In this document: positions 1 to 9,435 of the stretch, piece by piece
How positions within the stretch are numbered: position 1 is the stretch's first letter
Layout of the letters: the number at the start of each line of letters is the position of its first letter
NCBI GenBank assembly: GCA_903827245.1
Contig: CAIKHO010000074.1
Location: forward strand, 1 to 64,000
Length of the DNA stretch: 64,000 bases
Direction: 5' to 3'
Source of the DNA: an uncultured Opitutia bacterium
GTDB lineage: Bacteria; Verrucomicrobiota; Verrucomicrobiia; Opitutales; Opitutaceae
Made by a program: the position numbers and the translations under genes
The notes under the pieces: generated by a model
Databases searched by the model: none
Told to the model about the DNA's origin: nothing
What the model saw: the letters and a program-made list of their open reading frames with translations, nothing else

Positions 1-82
1 GGACCGGGTCGATCCCCTTCAGGGCATCAAGACCCACCTGGGCTTTGAACTGGGCACTGTGCTGACGTCGTTTCTTGGACAT
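1..82 (-). CDS. IS3-family transposase OrfA, N-terminal fragment (runs off left edge)
   Basis: On the minus strand an ATG at 82-80 opens a frame beginning MSKKRRQHSAQFKAQVGLDA and continuing LKGIDPV to the edge of the window. This is the characteristic beginning of the helix-turn-helix OrfA (HTH_Tnp_1) of IS3-family elements, which binds the terminal repeats and is normally joined to the DDE OrfB by frameshifting. Only about 27 residues are visible, so integrity of the gene cannot be judged. The terminal repeat 40-60 bases upstream agrees with this reading. Confidence 0.75.
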   Translation of the reverse strand, partial: MSKKRRQHSAQFKAQVGLDALKGIDPV

Positions 83-145
83 GGATCGTATTGTTCGGGT
101 TTGGACTTAACGATCCGTCCTGTCCAACTTTTGGGGTCCACCTCA
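1..145 (-). mobile_element. End of an IS3-family insertion sequence (partial)
   Basis: The segment holds the start of a transposase OrfA reading leftward out of the window and, upstream of it, a terminal-inverted-repeat-like sequence at 121-145. Read on the minus strand this starts TGAGGTGGACCCCAAAAG and continues into TTGGACA, the typical terminus of many IS3-family elements. The rest of the element lies beyond the left edge, so the other terminus and the target duplication cannot be seen. The right boundary at about 145 is inferred from the end of the inverted repeat. Confidence 0.75.
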
Positions 146-537
146 CAATGGGGTGATTAGCATGATTGTGATCATATGTGTTATTGCCGAATTGTCAGGG
201 CGAAAATTGTCAAAAATTGGTATGTTCTTGTCGACCGGCTGAACCTACGAAATGACCGCAATCCGGTCGGTTTCCATTTCACGAAAGGTATCGGACGTTC
301 ATGACAGTTCTTTAGTGCGAATCGAAACAGTGTGTTGGCCACCGGAGCCACGTTGAGGTATTGTCCGATTGTTACCTTTTTTGTTCCATTTACGGGAGGA
401 GCGCCTCTTCCGGTCTGGAATATTTGACGAATCCGGGGTGCCGAGGATTTCACGGCTTGCCAGCCTGACCGCCAGGCCGATTTCCAGTGTCAATTCTGGG
501 CAATGGGTCAGTTCGAGGAATCTTGATGCGTTGCCTT

Positions 538-641
538 TGGCAGCGCGGATTCCCGGCGGGCGGCTTATTCGTGCCTCGGGCTTGGATGAACTGCCGCAGC
601 TCATCAATGTGCTTCGGGGGGAAATGCGCGAGGCTCAATAA
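538..641 (+). pseudogene. Remnant of a bacterial sugar-phosphate transferase (WbaP/EpsL type)
   Basis: Plus-strand codons from about 538 read GGRLIRASGLDELPQLINVL followed by RGEM. This matches the conserved motif of undecaprenyl-phosphate sugar-1-phosphate transferases (family pattern GRFLRxxSLDELPQLxNVLRGEMSLVGPRP). The homology stops at GEM: the expected SLVGPRP is replaced by REAQ and a stop at 641. No recognisable N-terminal part lies in the same frame upstream, so this is a decayed internal fragment. It lies between an IS end and an intact gene. Bases 146-537 show no other gene I can support. Confidence 0.6.
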
Positions 642-723
642 GCCGGTGCGGTGCGCGGAATAATGCTTTAACCAGCTCGCGATTGATTTACTCAGGAGCG
701 CTGCCCGAGCAGCGCCCCACCCC

Positions 724-2109
724 ATGCCGGACCAGCCAAGCCCAAGGTTGTTTGCACGAAGGGATCGCCTCCTTCTAACGCTCCTGGCGGCCGCCGGCTT
801 CATCTTGGGCGTCCGGGGAATCCTTCATTATGGCTACATGGGGCAGGATTTCGCCAGTCATCGCGCTGTCATTCTTTCCTACCCAGAAGGCTTCAGCTAT
901 GCCCTGACGAACCCTCCCGGCCTGTATTGGCTGGGCAGCGGTATCCGCCACCACATCAGCACGACGTATTACCTGGAGCTCACAGCGCTCGTTTTTCTGG
1001 GGCTGAACACTGCCGGGCTCTGGCTGCTCTACCGATTTTTCTGGCAGAGCATCACCCACTGGCAACTGCGCTATGCCGCCGCGGCGTTCATCACCTTCGT
1101 TCCGCTCCGGGTCATTCACTCCATCGTCATTGCCGCCGATGCCTTCACCATCCCCGCCTTTGCCTTGGTCGCCCTGTTCACCCTGAGGCTGGTCGACGAT
1201 CCGCGGCGGATTTTTTCGTGGATCGGGCTGTCGCTCAGCCTCTCCGCAGCCTTGCTCTGCAAGTATACGTTCGTCGGGCTGTTTCCGCCCCTTGGCCTGA
1301 TGCTCGCCGTCACCTTGGTGCGGCAACTGCCCAAAGGCCGGCGTCTGCGCTGGGCCATGGTTGGCATTGCTGCGCTCTTAATTCCCGCGGGGATTTTTTC
1401 CCACGAGATGCGCGAAAGCGAAAAAGTGAATGGAGCGACCACCTACGGCCACTGGAAGGCCGAGGGCACGCCGTCGGTAATGCGATGGCAGGATATCTTG
1501 ACGGTGCAAAAAAGCGACATGGCGGTGCTGGCCGCCCCGGAATACGTCAAAGGCGCGCTCTACGGGTTCAGGAAATACAGCTATCCCGCCCTGCTCCATG
1601 TAAGCTCCCTGACGGACACCCTGAATTTTTTCCAGAAAGTGCCGCCCGAAATTTCCACTGCTTGGGGGCATCGGACCCAGGATGATGTAGGCCGAACCCG
1701 GACCGCCCGGTCCCAGGCTTTTCAGATTTGGGCGGTGCGCCTGGGGCTGCTCTATTCCGTGCTGGCCCTGGCCGGGACGGTGTTCTGCGGCGCGCTCGGG
1801 CTCCAATCCCTTTTTTCCCGGAAGCCTCTGCTGCCAAATGCCACCGTTGTGATCACCGCCCTGGCCGCGGGCTATTATGCGGTGATCCTGTTCAATCTTC
1901 CCCGCGTCGGAGACCCGTACACGGCTGGCTACTGGTTGCCGCGGCTGGTCCTGCCCGCACTGATTGTTTTTTTCAGCCTGGGCTTCGTGCTGGTCGATTT
2001 CACTCTCCAACACCGCGAGCAACCTGGACCGATGGCCAGGGGACTCCTCTACGCCTTCACCGGCTATACCGCGGCGGTCTGCGCGATCTTTGTCGGATTC
2101 CTCACCTAG
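724..2109 (+). CDS. Multi-pass membrane protein, possibly GT-C-type glycosyltransferase
   Basis: A 461-residue, very hydrophobic protein with roughly ten predicted membrane segments, the first at about residues 14-32 and the last at the extreme C-terminus. An early extracytoplasmic loop carries GQDFASHR and a later NPPGLYWLG. Such acidic and polar motifs in the first loop are typical of GT-C enzymes (ArnT/PMT-like) that use polyprenyl-linked sugars, but I recognise no diagnostic family signature. The gene ends in TAG and overlaps the tail of the convergent dehydrogenase gene by 8 bases. The sugar-transferase remnant just upstream hints at a former polysaccharide locus. Function is uncertain. 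Confidence 0.6.
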   Translation: MPDQPSPRLFARRDRLLLTLLAAAGFILGVRGILHYGYMGQDFASHRAVILSYPEGFSYALTNPPGLYWLGSGIRHHISTTYYLELTALVFLGLNTAGLWLLYRFFWQSITHWQLRYAAAAFITFVPLRVIHSIVIAADAFTIPAFALVALFTLRLVDDPRRIFSWIGLSLSLSAALLCKYTFVGLFPPLGLMLAVTLVRQLPKGRRLRWAMVGIAALLIPAGIFSHEMRESEKVNGATTYGHWKAEGTPSVMRWQDILTVQKSDMAVLAAPEYVKGALYGFRKYSYPALLHVSSLTDTLNFFQKVPPEISTAWGHRTQDDVGRTRTARSQAFQIWAVRLGLLYSVLALAGTVFCGALGLQSLFSRKPLLPNATVVITALAAGYYAVILFNLPRVGDPYTAGYWLPRLVLPALIVFFSLGFVLVDFTLQHREQPGPMARGLLYAFTGYTAAVCAIFVGFLT

Positions 2110-3112
2110 CGGACGCCTCGATCCGGAGGACGATCTTTCCGAACTGCGCGCCGCGTTCCATGAGCGCAAAGGCTTCCGCTCCCTTGATGAGGGGAAACAC
2201 GTCCGATACGACCGGCTTGATGCGATGCAGTGCGACAAACTCCATCATCGCGATCCAGTCCGCCGGTGAGCCCATGGTCGAGCCCAGCAGGGAAATTTGC
2301 CGCCAGAAAACCTTCCGCATCGGCAACACGGGCGGGTTGCCCCGCGTCGCCCCGAAAAATACCACGCGTGCCCCCGGCGCGGCCAAGTCGATCAGCTGCT
2401 CAAATCCGGGCCCGCCCGCGCTGTCCACGATCACGTCGAACAGTCCCGAGGCCTTCGCGGCGGCCTCGGCCCATGCCGGGTCGGTGTAATTGAATCCGCC
2501 CGCCGCACCCAGCGCGACCGCCCGGGTGATTTTTTCCGCGGAGCTCGACGTCACCCAGGCCTCGGCTCCCTGGGCCACGGCGAACTGCAGCGCAAAAAGC
2601 GCCGCTCCGCCCCCGATGCCGGCCACCAGCACGCGCTCGCCCGCCTTGAGCTGCGCCCGGGAAAACAACGCGCGATAAGCCGTCAAGCCGGTGAGCGGCA
2701 GGGCGGCCGCCTCCTCCCATGGGAGGTGTGCCGGCTTCGGGGCCAGTTGCATGGCGGGCACGGCGATTTTCTCGGCGAAGGTGCCGGCCCGCGGCAGGCC
2801 GAGGATTGAAAAGTCCCCGCCCTGGGCGTGCTCGCTGGGTCCCCAGTCAAACGCGGGATTGATGATCACCTCGCGCTTCAACCACGCCGGATCCACTCCT
2901 GCTCCCAGCGCCGCGACCACGCCGGCGCCGTCCGAACCGGGAACACAGGGAAACTTCAGGCCGGCATACTGGCCCTGCTTGATCCAGACATCGCGGTGAT
3001 TGAGCGCCGCGGCGCGCAAGGTGACAAGCACCTCGCCGGCGGCCGGCTGCGGTTCGGGCAGATCCGCAAGCGCCAACTGATTGATCGCGGTGAGTTGCAG
3101 GGCACGCATCAT
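2102..3112 (-). CDS. Zinc-type alcohol dehydrogenase / quinone-reductase-like MDR protein
   Basis: A 336-residue medium-chain dehydrogenase/reductase. The GroES-like N-terminal domain contains LNHRDVWIKQGQYAG and VPGSDGAGVV, the family pattern for substrate-domain entry, and the Rossmann half has VLVAGIGGGAALFALQFA for NAD(P)H binding. The protein probably reduces quinones, enals or related carbonyls with NADPH in the cytosol. It lacks an obvious structural-zinc Cys cluster, pointing to the quinone-oxidoreductase side of the family. The start is placed at the ATGATG pair at 3112, because the open frame further upstream is a palindromic repeat. Substrate unknown. Confidence 0.85.
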   Translation of the reverse strand: MMRALQLTAINQLALADLPEPQPAAGEVLVTLRAAALNHRDVWIKQGQYAGLKFPCVPGSDGAGVVAALGAGVDPAWLKREVIINPAFDWGPSEHAQGGDFSILGLPRAGTFAEKIAVPAMQLAPKPAHLPWEEAAALPLTGLTAYRALFSRAQLKAGERVLVAGIGGGAALFALQFAVAQGAEAWVTSSSAEKITRAVALGAAGGFNYTDPAWAEAAAKASGLFDVIVDSAGGPGFEQLIDLAAPGARVVFFGATRGNPPVLPMRKVFWRQISLLGSTMGSPADWIAMMEFVALHRIKPVVSDVFPLIKGAEAFALMERGAQFGKIVLRIEASAR

Positions 3113-3193
3113 GAAGTCCTTCGCGGCATGATCGCGGAAGCGCGGAGGAACGGAAGCGCAGAAATTCCAATCGACCCTTCGGTAGCGATAAAA

Positions 3194-3366
3194 TTTCGCG
3201 CCAAGACGCAAAGACGCAGGGGGGAGACAGGTTTCACACCGAGGCACGGAGGACAAAGCGTAGTTCGCCGATGGGGGATCCTCGTGGCCTCCGTGCCTCG
3301 GTGTGAAAATCCGGTTTCCGAGCCCAACAGTTGCCTTGCACCGCGGCTTTGCGCCTCCGCGCGAAA
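3194..3366. repeat. Nested intergenic inverted repeat
   Basis: Two nested palindromes fill the space between the dehydrogenase and rluE. The inner arms are about 21 bases, at 3231-3252 (TTTCACACCGAGGCACGGAG) and 3288-3309. The imperfect outer arms are at 3194-3217 (starting TTTCGCGCCAAGACGCAAAG) and 3343-3366. The structure lies between divergent genes and would form a very stable hairpin in RNA from either side. It belongs to the group of word-like palindromes found between many genes in this window. Confidence 0.85.
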
Positions 3367-3443
3367 CCGGGTTGGAGTGTTTGATCCAAATCGGTATCGC
3401 GACCCGCGTTTCCGCACTTCCGCGTTTTCGCGATTCCTGCATT

Positions 3444-4022
3444 ATGCGGTCCTTGCTCCTCGCCCTCCACAAGCCTTACGGCGTGCTTTCGCAGTTCACC
3501 CCGGAGCCCGGCTCGCGCTGGCGCACCTTGGCGGACTTCGGCCTTCCAGCGGGAGTCTATGCGCTTGGACGGCTCGATGCGGACTCGGAGGGCCTGCTCT
3601 TGCTCAGCGACGAGCCGGGGCTTAACAACCGTCTGCTTGAACCCGCCCGGGCCCACCGCCGTGAATATTGGGCGCAGGTGGAACGCGTCCCTTCGCCGGC
3701 GGCGATCGCCCGGCTCGAGCACGGCGGGCTGGCCATCGACAATTACAAATCCCTGCCCTGCCGGGCATCGTTGCTCTCTCCCGCGCCCGTGCTCGCGCCC
3801 CGCGATCCGCCCATCCGTTTTCGCAAGAACGTGCCGGACAGCTGGCTCGCCCTGGAGCTCGTCGAGGGGAAAAACCGTCAGGTGCGCCGCATGACCGCCG
3901 CCATCGGTCATCCGACCCTCCGGCTCATCCGCGTGCGCATCGGCGAATTCCAGCTTGGCGAACTCACCCCGGGAAAATGGCGCGAGCTCAACGCCAAGGA
4001 ACGCACCGCGGTATTTGGCTAG
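3444..4022 (+). CDS. rluE: 23S rRNA pseudouridine synthase, RluE type
   Basis: A 192-residue RsuA-family pseudouridine synthase. It carries LHKPYGVLSQFTPE at the N-terminus, the catalytic loop GRLDADSEGLLLL with the active Asp of RLD, and the C-terminal signature EGKNRQVRRMTAAIGHPTLR. The combination is closest to RluE, which converts U2457 of 23S rRNA (E. coli numbering) to pseudouridine. There is no S4 domain, as in RluE. The ATG at 3444 is chosen because upstream in-frame codons fall in the palindromic repeat and do not resemble protein. The gene ends in TAG. Confidence 0.9.
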   Translation: MRSLLLALHKPYGVLSQFTPEPGSRWRTLADFGLPAGVYALGRLDADSEGLLLLSDEPGLNNRLLEPARAHRREYWAQVERVPSPAAIARLEHGGLAIDNYKSLPCRASLLSPAPVLAPRDPPIRFRKNVPDSWLALELVEGKNRQVRRMTAAIGHPTLRLIRVRIGEFQLGELTPGKWRELNAKERTAVFG

Positions 4023-4040
4023 GAACGCCGAATAAAACCG

Positions 4041-4133
4041 ACACACCCCGGCGCGTTGCGCCACCCCTCTTCTTAGAGGGGAGCCTGATCAGTTCCCCTC
4101 TATCAAGAGGGGTGCCCAACGGGCAGGGTGTGT
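4041..4133. repeat. Palindromic intergenic repeat, family B, copy 1
   Basis: A 93-base imperfect palindrome with outer arms ACACACCC (4041-4048) and GGGTGTGT (4126-4133). The inside has paired runs CCCCTCT and AGAGGGG in both halves. It sits between the convergent ends of rluE and the nitroreductase gene, where the hairpin could act as a bidirectional transcription stop, though no long T-tract follows. A second, longer copy lies between murF and murE at 43678-43803. Confidence 0.8.
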
Positions 4134-4180
4134 TGGCTCGGCTTTTTTAGCCGCCCTAAAGCGGATTCATGGAATCGGCG

Positions 4181-4831
4181 CTAGATCCGCACGATCACGT
4201 CGTCGGGCTTGAACCGCACTTTTTTCATCGCGGCGTGCTTGTCATCCGGCGCGCGGTAGCCGGCGGCACAGCAGACGATACTCGCGTGATCCGTGCCCTT
4301 GAGCCCGAGGATCTCGTCGAATTTCGCCGGTTCAAAACCTTCCATCGGACAGGTGTCGATCCCCAGCAGCGCGGCACTCGCCATGAACTGGCCCAGCGCG
4401 ATGTAAACCTGGTGGGACTGCCAGATGTCGAGCCGCTCCTCCGCCCGGGCCTTGTCGAGGTTGCCCGTCACCATCTGGCGAAATTTGGCCAGCGAATCGG
4501 CGGGCACCTCGCGTACTTCCACCATGCGTGCGATGTGCCGGTCAACGTGGTCGGGCCCGATGTTCTTTCGCACCGCCAGCACGACGAAATGCGAGCACTC
4601 CGTCACCTGGCCCTGGTTCCACGCGGCCGGCCGAAGCTTTTCCTTCATCGCCGAATCGGTCACGACAATGAACTTCCACGGCTGCAGTCCGACCGACGAG
4701 GGTGACAGCACGAGCGCCTCCTCCAGGGCCTGCCATTCCAGTGCCGGGATTTTCCGCGTGGGATCGAATTTCTTCGTGGCGTAGCGCCAGTGCAAGGCCT
4801 GCAGCAGCGTAGCGGTGGGAATGGAATTCAT
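4181..4831 (-). CDS. NAD(P)H-dependent nitroreductase (NfsB-like)
   Basis: A 216-residue FMN-dependent nitroreductase-fold protein. The N-terminus has ALHWRYATKKFDPTRKI, the usual RxSxKxFD-type FMN phosphate-binding region, followed by LSPSSVGLQPWKFIVV, the family's SSxNxQPW loop with S-V-G in place of S-x-N. Length matches NfsB and related oxidoreductases (about 217 residues). It probably reduces quinones or nitro compounds in the cytosol with NAD(P)H. It is the first of several flavin or redox genes on the minus strand here. The next gene upstream, an old-yellow-enzyme, ends 21 bases before it, suggesting co-transcription. Confidence 0.85.
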   Translation of the reverse strand: MNSIPTATLLQALHWRYATKKFDPTRKIPALEWQALEEALVLSPSSVGLQPWKFIVVTDSAMKEKLRPAAWNQGQVTECSHFVVLAVRKNIGPDHVDRHIARMVEVREVPADSLAKFRQMVTGNLDKARAEERLDIWQSHQVYIALGQFMASAALLGIDTCPMEGFEPAKFDEILGLKGTDHASIVCCAAGYRAPDDKHAAMKKVRFKPDDVIVRI

Positions 4832-4852
4832 GGAGTTGAAGCGCCAGGACCC

Positions 4853-6354
<1,502 letters not shown>

Positions 6355-6577
6355 GGTGCAATGATGGGTTGAGGGTTGATCACTGGGTAAAATCGCCTCG
6401 CCCATCCCCACGGGCCGGCAGGAGCAGCCGGGCCGCACGGAAGGGAGACGGCGACGATATTCATGTTGAATCGGAATCGCCAAGAGACGCAGCCCTGCAC
6501 CCGATGCAAGACGGCAGAGCATTTTGCCGAGGAGGCTCGCTTGCCGAACTTCCGCCAGTGGATGACCCATCATGGAA

Positions 6578-6600
6578 AGTGTCACGTATTGAGTGACACT
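6578..6600. promoter_or_regulatory. Hairpin between the symporter gene and osmC
   Basis: Perfect 8-base arms AGTGTCAC (6578-6585) and GTGACACT (6593-6600) flank a 7-base loop. It lies downstream of the symporter stop codon and about 220 bases upstream of osmC. It could be a weak terminator (no T-run is evident) or a protein-binding palindrome for the osmC operon. No gene was found in 6355-6636. Confidence 0.4.
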
Positions 6601-6636
6601 CAGGACAAACTAAATGGGGGCTATACCGCAGCCTCT

Positions 6637-7611
6637 CTAGGCCGGTTGCATCGGGCGCCGCGCCCAGCGGCCGGCGAGGATGCCGCAGATCACCAGTTGC
6701 AGCGGGTGATAGATCATGATCGGCAGCAGGATCACGCTGAGATGCGGGTTGGTGCCGAAGATGAGCCGGGCCATCGGCACGCCCTGCGCGATGCTCTTTT
6801 TGGAGCCGCAGAACACAGTGGTGATCCGGTCCTCAATGGAAAATCCCAGGGCATCGCTGACCGCCCCCATGATCGCCATGACGGCAAAAAACAGCGCCGC
6901 ACAGCCCGCCAATGCCATGAGGAGTTCGCTCGTGCCGCTCTGGCGCCAGACCCCACCTTTGACCGAGTCGCAGAACGACGTGTAGATGATCAGCAGGATC
7001 GTACCGCGGTCGACGACATGGATCACCTTCTTGTTCCGCCCGGCCCAGCCCGCCAGCCACGGGCGGCTCAACTGTCCCAATAGCAGCGGCAGCAGCAGCC
7101 ACAATATCAGGTCGAGCACCACCTTGCCCATTGGCATAGCCTCACCGCTGCCATGCAGGCGCCAGCCGATCCACAGCGGCGTGAGGAAAACCCCGAGCAG
7201 GCTGGAAAGCGTGGCGTTAAAGACCGCCGCCGGCACGTTGCCCCGTGCCGCGGCCGTCAGGGCCACGGAGGACGACACGGTGGACGGCAGCACACAGAGA
7301 TAAAAAAAACCCTGGTCCAGCTCCGCCGGCAGCCAGCGGTGGGTCAGCCACAGTGCTGCGATCCCGATGAGCGGGAAGAGCAGGAACACGCTGGTCTGCA
7401 CCACGACATGGAGCGGCCAGCGCAGCGTCCCGGCCTTCAGCGCGGCAAACGACAGGGAAACGCCGTTCAGGTAGAAAATCAGGGCCACGCCGATCTTGTT
7501 CAGCAGGTCTGGATGCATCCAGCCGCCGGCCGCCCCCGGCCCGGGGATCACCCAGGCGAGCCCCACCGCCACCAGCATGCCATAGAGGAACCAGTCGAAT
7601 TTGAATTTCAT
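6637..7611 (-). CDS. Bile acid:sodium symporter-like transporter (SBF-like, YfeH type)
   Basis: A 324-residue integral membrane protein with about nine or ten hydrophobic segments spread over its length. It fits the SBF-like family (PF13593; E. coli YfeH). Features include IGVALIFYLNGVSLSF, the conserved crossover LPSTVSSSVALTAAARGN and the C-terminal FCGSKKSIAQGVPMA. Members are predicted sodium-coupled importers of organic anions; the substrate is not predictable from sequence. The ATG start at 7611 gives MKFKFDWFLYGMLVA. The gene ends in TAG. Confidence 0.85.
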   Translation of the reverse strand: MKFKFDWFLYGMLVAVGLAWVIPGPGAAGGWMHPDLLNKIGVALIFYLNGVSLSFAALKAGTLRWPLHVVVQTSVFLLFPLIGIAALWLTHRWLPAELDQGFFYLCVLPSTVSSSVALTAAARGNVPAAVFNATLSSLLGVFLTPLWIGWRLHGSGEAMPMGKVVLDLILWLLLPLLLGQLSRPWLAGWAGRNKKVIHVVDRGTILLIIYTSFCDSVKGGVWRQSGTSELLMALAGCAALFFAVMAIMGAVSDALGFSIEDRITTVFCGSKKSIAQGVPMARLIFGTNPHLSVILLPIMIYHPLQLVICGILAGRWARRPMQPA

Positions 7612-7650
7612 GTGCCCGCCGGCTCAGCTGTATCCATGCAATGGGAGGTC

Positions 7651-7788
7651 ACCACGAACCACACCAAACACACGAAAGAATACCATGAAAGGAAAGCCAT
7701 CATCCTTGATGGTCGCGCCATCCGGTGCCTCTTCCGAAAAAATGGATTCTGGTCCAGCTTCATCCTTTCGTGTCGTTCGTGGTTAAAT
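7651..7788. repeat. Word-like inverted repeat between symporter and murJ
   Basis: Left arm ACCACGAACCACACCAAACA (from 7651) continuing CACGAAAGA, and right arm near 7763-7788 reading CCTTTCGTGTCGTTCGTGGT, pair as an imperfect palindrome around an 80-base centre. The interval 7612-7807 holds no gene. Similar CACGAA/TTCGTG palindromes occur at 20968-21099 and elsewhere. Confidence 0.75.
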
Positions 7789-7807
7789 CCGTCGGCATCG
7801 TCCCGGC

Positions 7808-9364
7808 TCAGGCAAACTTGGTCCGGACTTTTGCGAACAGCGCCACAAAATCCTCGCGGCCCTCGATCTTCAAGGCCCAGAGAACGACCCCGTAAACCAT
7901 CACGCCCAGCGGGATCAAGCCGCCCAGCGCCAGCAGATCCGTCGTGCGTGCGCCCAAGCCCGCTCCCTGCAGCCAATGCCAGCCCCCGGCCACCAGCAGG
8001 CCCATGGCCAGGGTGGCCAGCAGGACCTTGCCGACACTCGGCCACAGCGGGGCAAACGTCATCTCGGGCAGCTTGCGGCCCAGCGCACGCTTGAGCAGCA
8101 GGGTTTGCACAATGATCGCCGTGGTGCTGGCCAGGACGAGCCCGGGAGCGCCGAACCGGCGCATGAGCACGAGGCTGAGGACAAGGTTGACGACAAAATC
8201 CACCGCCGCGATCCGGACGGGCGTCTTGGTGTCCTTGAGGGCGTAGAAGGCCCGGACGGTCAAGTTGACCACGGAAAAGAAAGGCATGCCGATGGCAAAC
8301 AACGCCAGGATCGGGGCCATTGCGTGAGTATCGTCCGCCTTGAATTCCCCATGCTGGAACAGCACGCCGATGATCGGCTTGCTGAGCAGGGCCAGACCGA
8401 GCGCCGCCGGGACGTTGATCACGAGGATCAGCCGGATGCCCTTGCGGTAATCCTCCGCCATCGCCGCGAACTTGCGCTCGACAGCGTGCCGCGCGATGAG
8501 CGGATAGACGACCGTCGAGACCGCGATGGCAAAGACACCGATGGGCAGTTCCATGAGACGATTGGCATAAAACAGCAGCGTGGCCGCCGAATCGCTGACG
8601 GCATAGGCCAGCACGCCGGCGACAAAGATGTTCACCTGATAGATCGCCGACCCAAAAAATCCCGGGGCCATGAGCGCGGCAATCTCCCTCACCTGCGGCG
8701 ACAGCGCAAAGTCGAACCGCGGCCGCCAGCCCTCGCGCATCAACACCACGGCCGGCACACTCATCTGGAGGAAGCCCCCCACCAGCACGCCCGCACACAG
8801 CCAGTGCATCTCCCCGAGGGGTGTATGCGCGAAATGCAGGCCCGCGCCGCCCAGCGCGGCGATCCAGGCGAGATTCAGCCAGATGGGCGACAAGGCCGGC
8901 TCGGTAAAACGCTCGAAGACGTTCAGGGCCGCGTTGAACGCCGCTGCGATGCACACGAAGGCCAGGTAGGGAAACAAGATCACGGTCAGATCCGCGGCCA
9001 AGTACCACTTTTCGCTTTGCGCGGGAAACCAGCGCGACTGGCTGAAGATGATCATGGCGAGCCCCACCAAGCCGCACGTCACTACGACCAGCCAGCTCAC
9101 GACCTTGTTCAGCAAGGCAAACGCCCCCGGCCGGCCGCGCTCATGCAGAGCTTCCTGGAGCGTGGGAAGAAACGCCGCCGTGAGCGATCCCTCGCCCAGT
9201 AGGCGGCGAAACAGGTTGGGCAACCGGTAGGCGGTGATAAACGCTGAGGTGAACGCGCCGGCGCCGAAAATTCCCGCCGTCAAACTGTCCCGCAGCAGCC
9301 CGAGCACGCGCGACACCACCGTCAGCAGCGAGATGACGCCCATGTTCTTCAGGTGCTTCGACAC
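7808..9364 (-). CDS. murJ: Lipid II flippase MurJ (MviN)
   Basis: A 518-residue membrane protein of normal MurJ length with about 14 hydrophobic segments. The N-terminus MSKHLKNMGVISLLTVVSRV followed by LGLLRDSLTAGIFGAG is the family signature, and AYRLPNLFRRLLGEGSLTAA matches the conserved MurJ loop whose Arg residues are needed for lipid II flipping. It translocates lipid II across the cytoplasmic membrane for peptidoglycan assembly. It stands alone here, some 16 kb from the dcw cluster that makes its substrate. The start is the ATG at 9364. Confidence 0.95.
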   Translation of the reverse strand: MSKHLKNMGVISLLTVVSRVLGLLRDSLTAGIFGAGAFTSAFITAYRLPNLFRRLLGEGSLTAAFLPTLQEALHERGRPGAFALLNKVVSWLVVVTCGLVGLAMIIFSQSRWFPAQSEKWYLAADLTVILFPYLAFVCIAAAFNAALNVFERFTEPALSPIWLNLAWIAALGGAGLHFAHTPLGEMHWLCAGVLVGGFLQMSVPAVVLMREGWRPRFDFALSPQVREIAALMAPGFFGSAIYQVNIFVAGVLAYAVSDSAATLLFYANRLMELPIGVFAIAVSTVVYPLIARHAVERKFAAMAEDYRKGIRLILVINVPAALGLALLSKPIIGVLFQHGEFKADDTHAMAPILALFAIGMPFFSVVNLTVRAFYALKDTKTPVRIAAVDFVVNLVLSLVLMRRFGAPGLVLASTTAIIVQTLLLKRALGRKLPEMTFAPLWPSVGKVLLATLAMGLLVAGGWHWLQGAGLGARTTDLLALGGLIPLGVMVYGVVLWALKIEGREDFVALFAKVRTKFA

Positions 9365-9435
9365 GGGCGCAGTTCACCGGACGGGCGCGCCGGTTAGCAA
9401 GTTCTTAACAGACAGCCACGGGTGCGGCATTGACC

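Noticed and set aside
3303-3443. 47-residue N-terminal extension of RluE
   Set aside because: It is translated from the inverted repeat; the ATG at 3444 aligns with RluE proteins.
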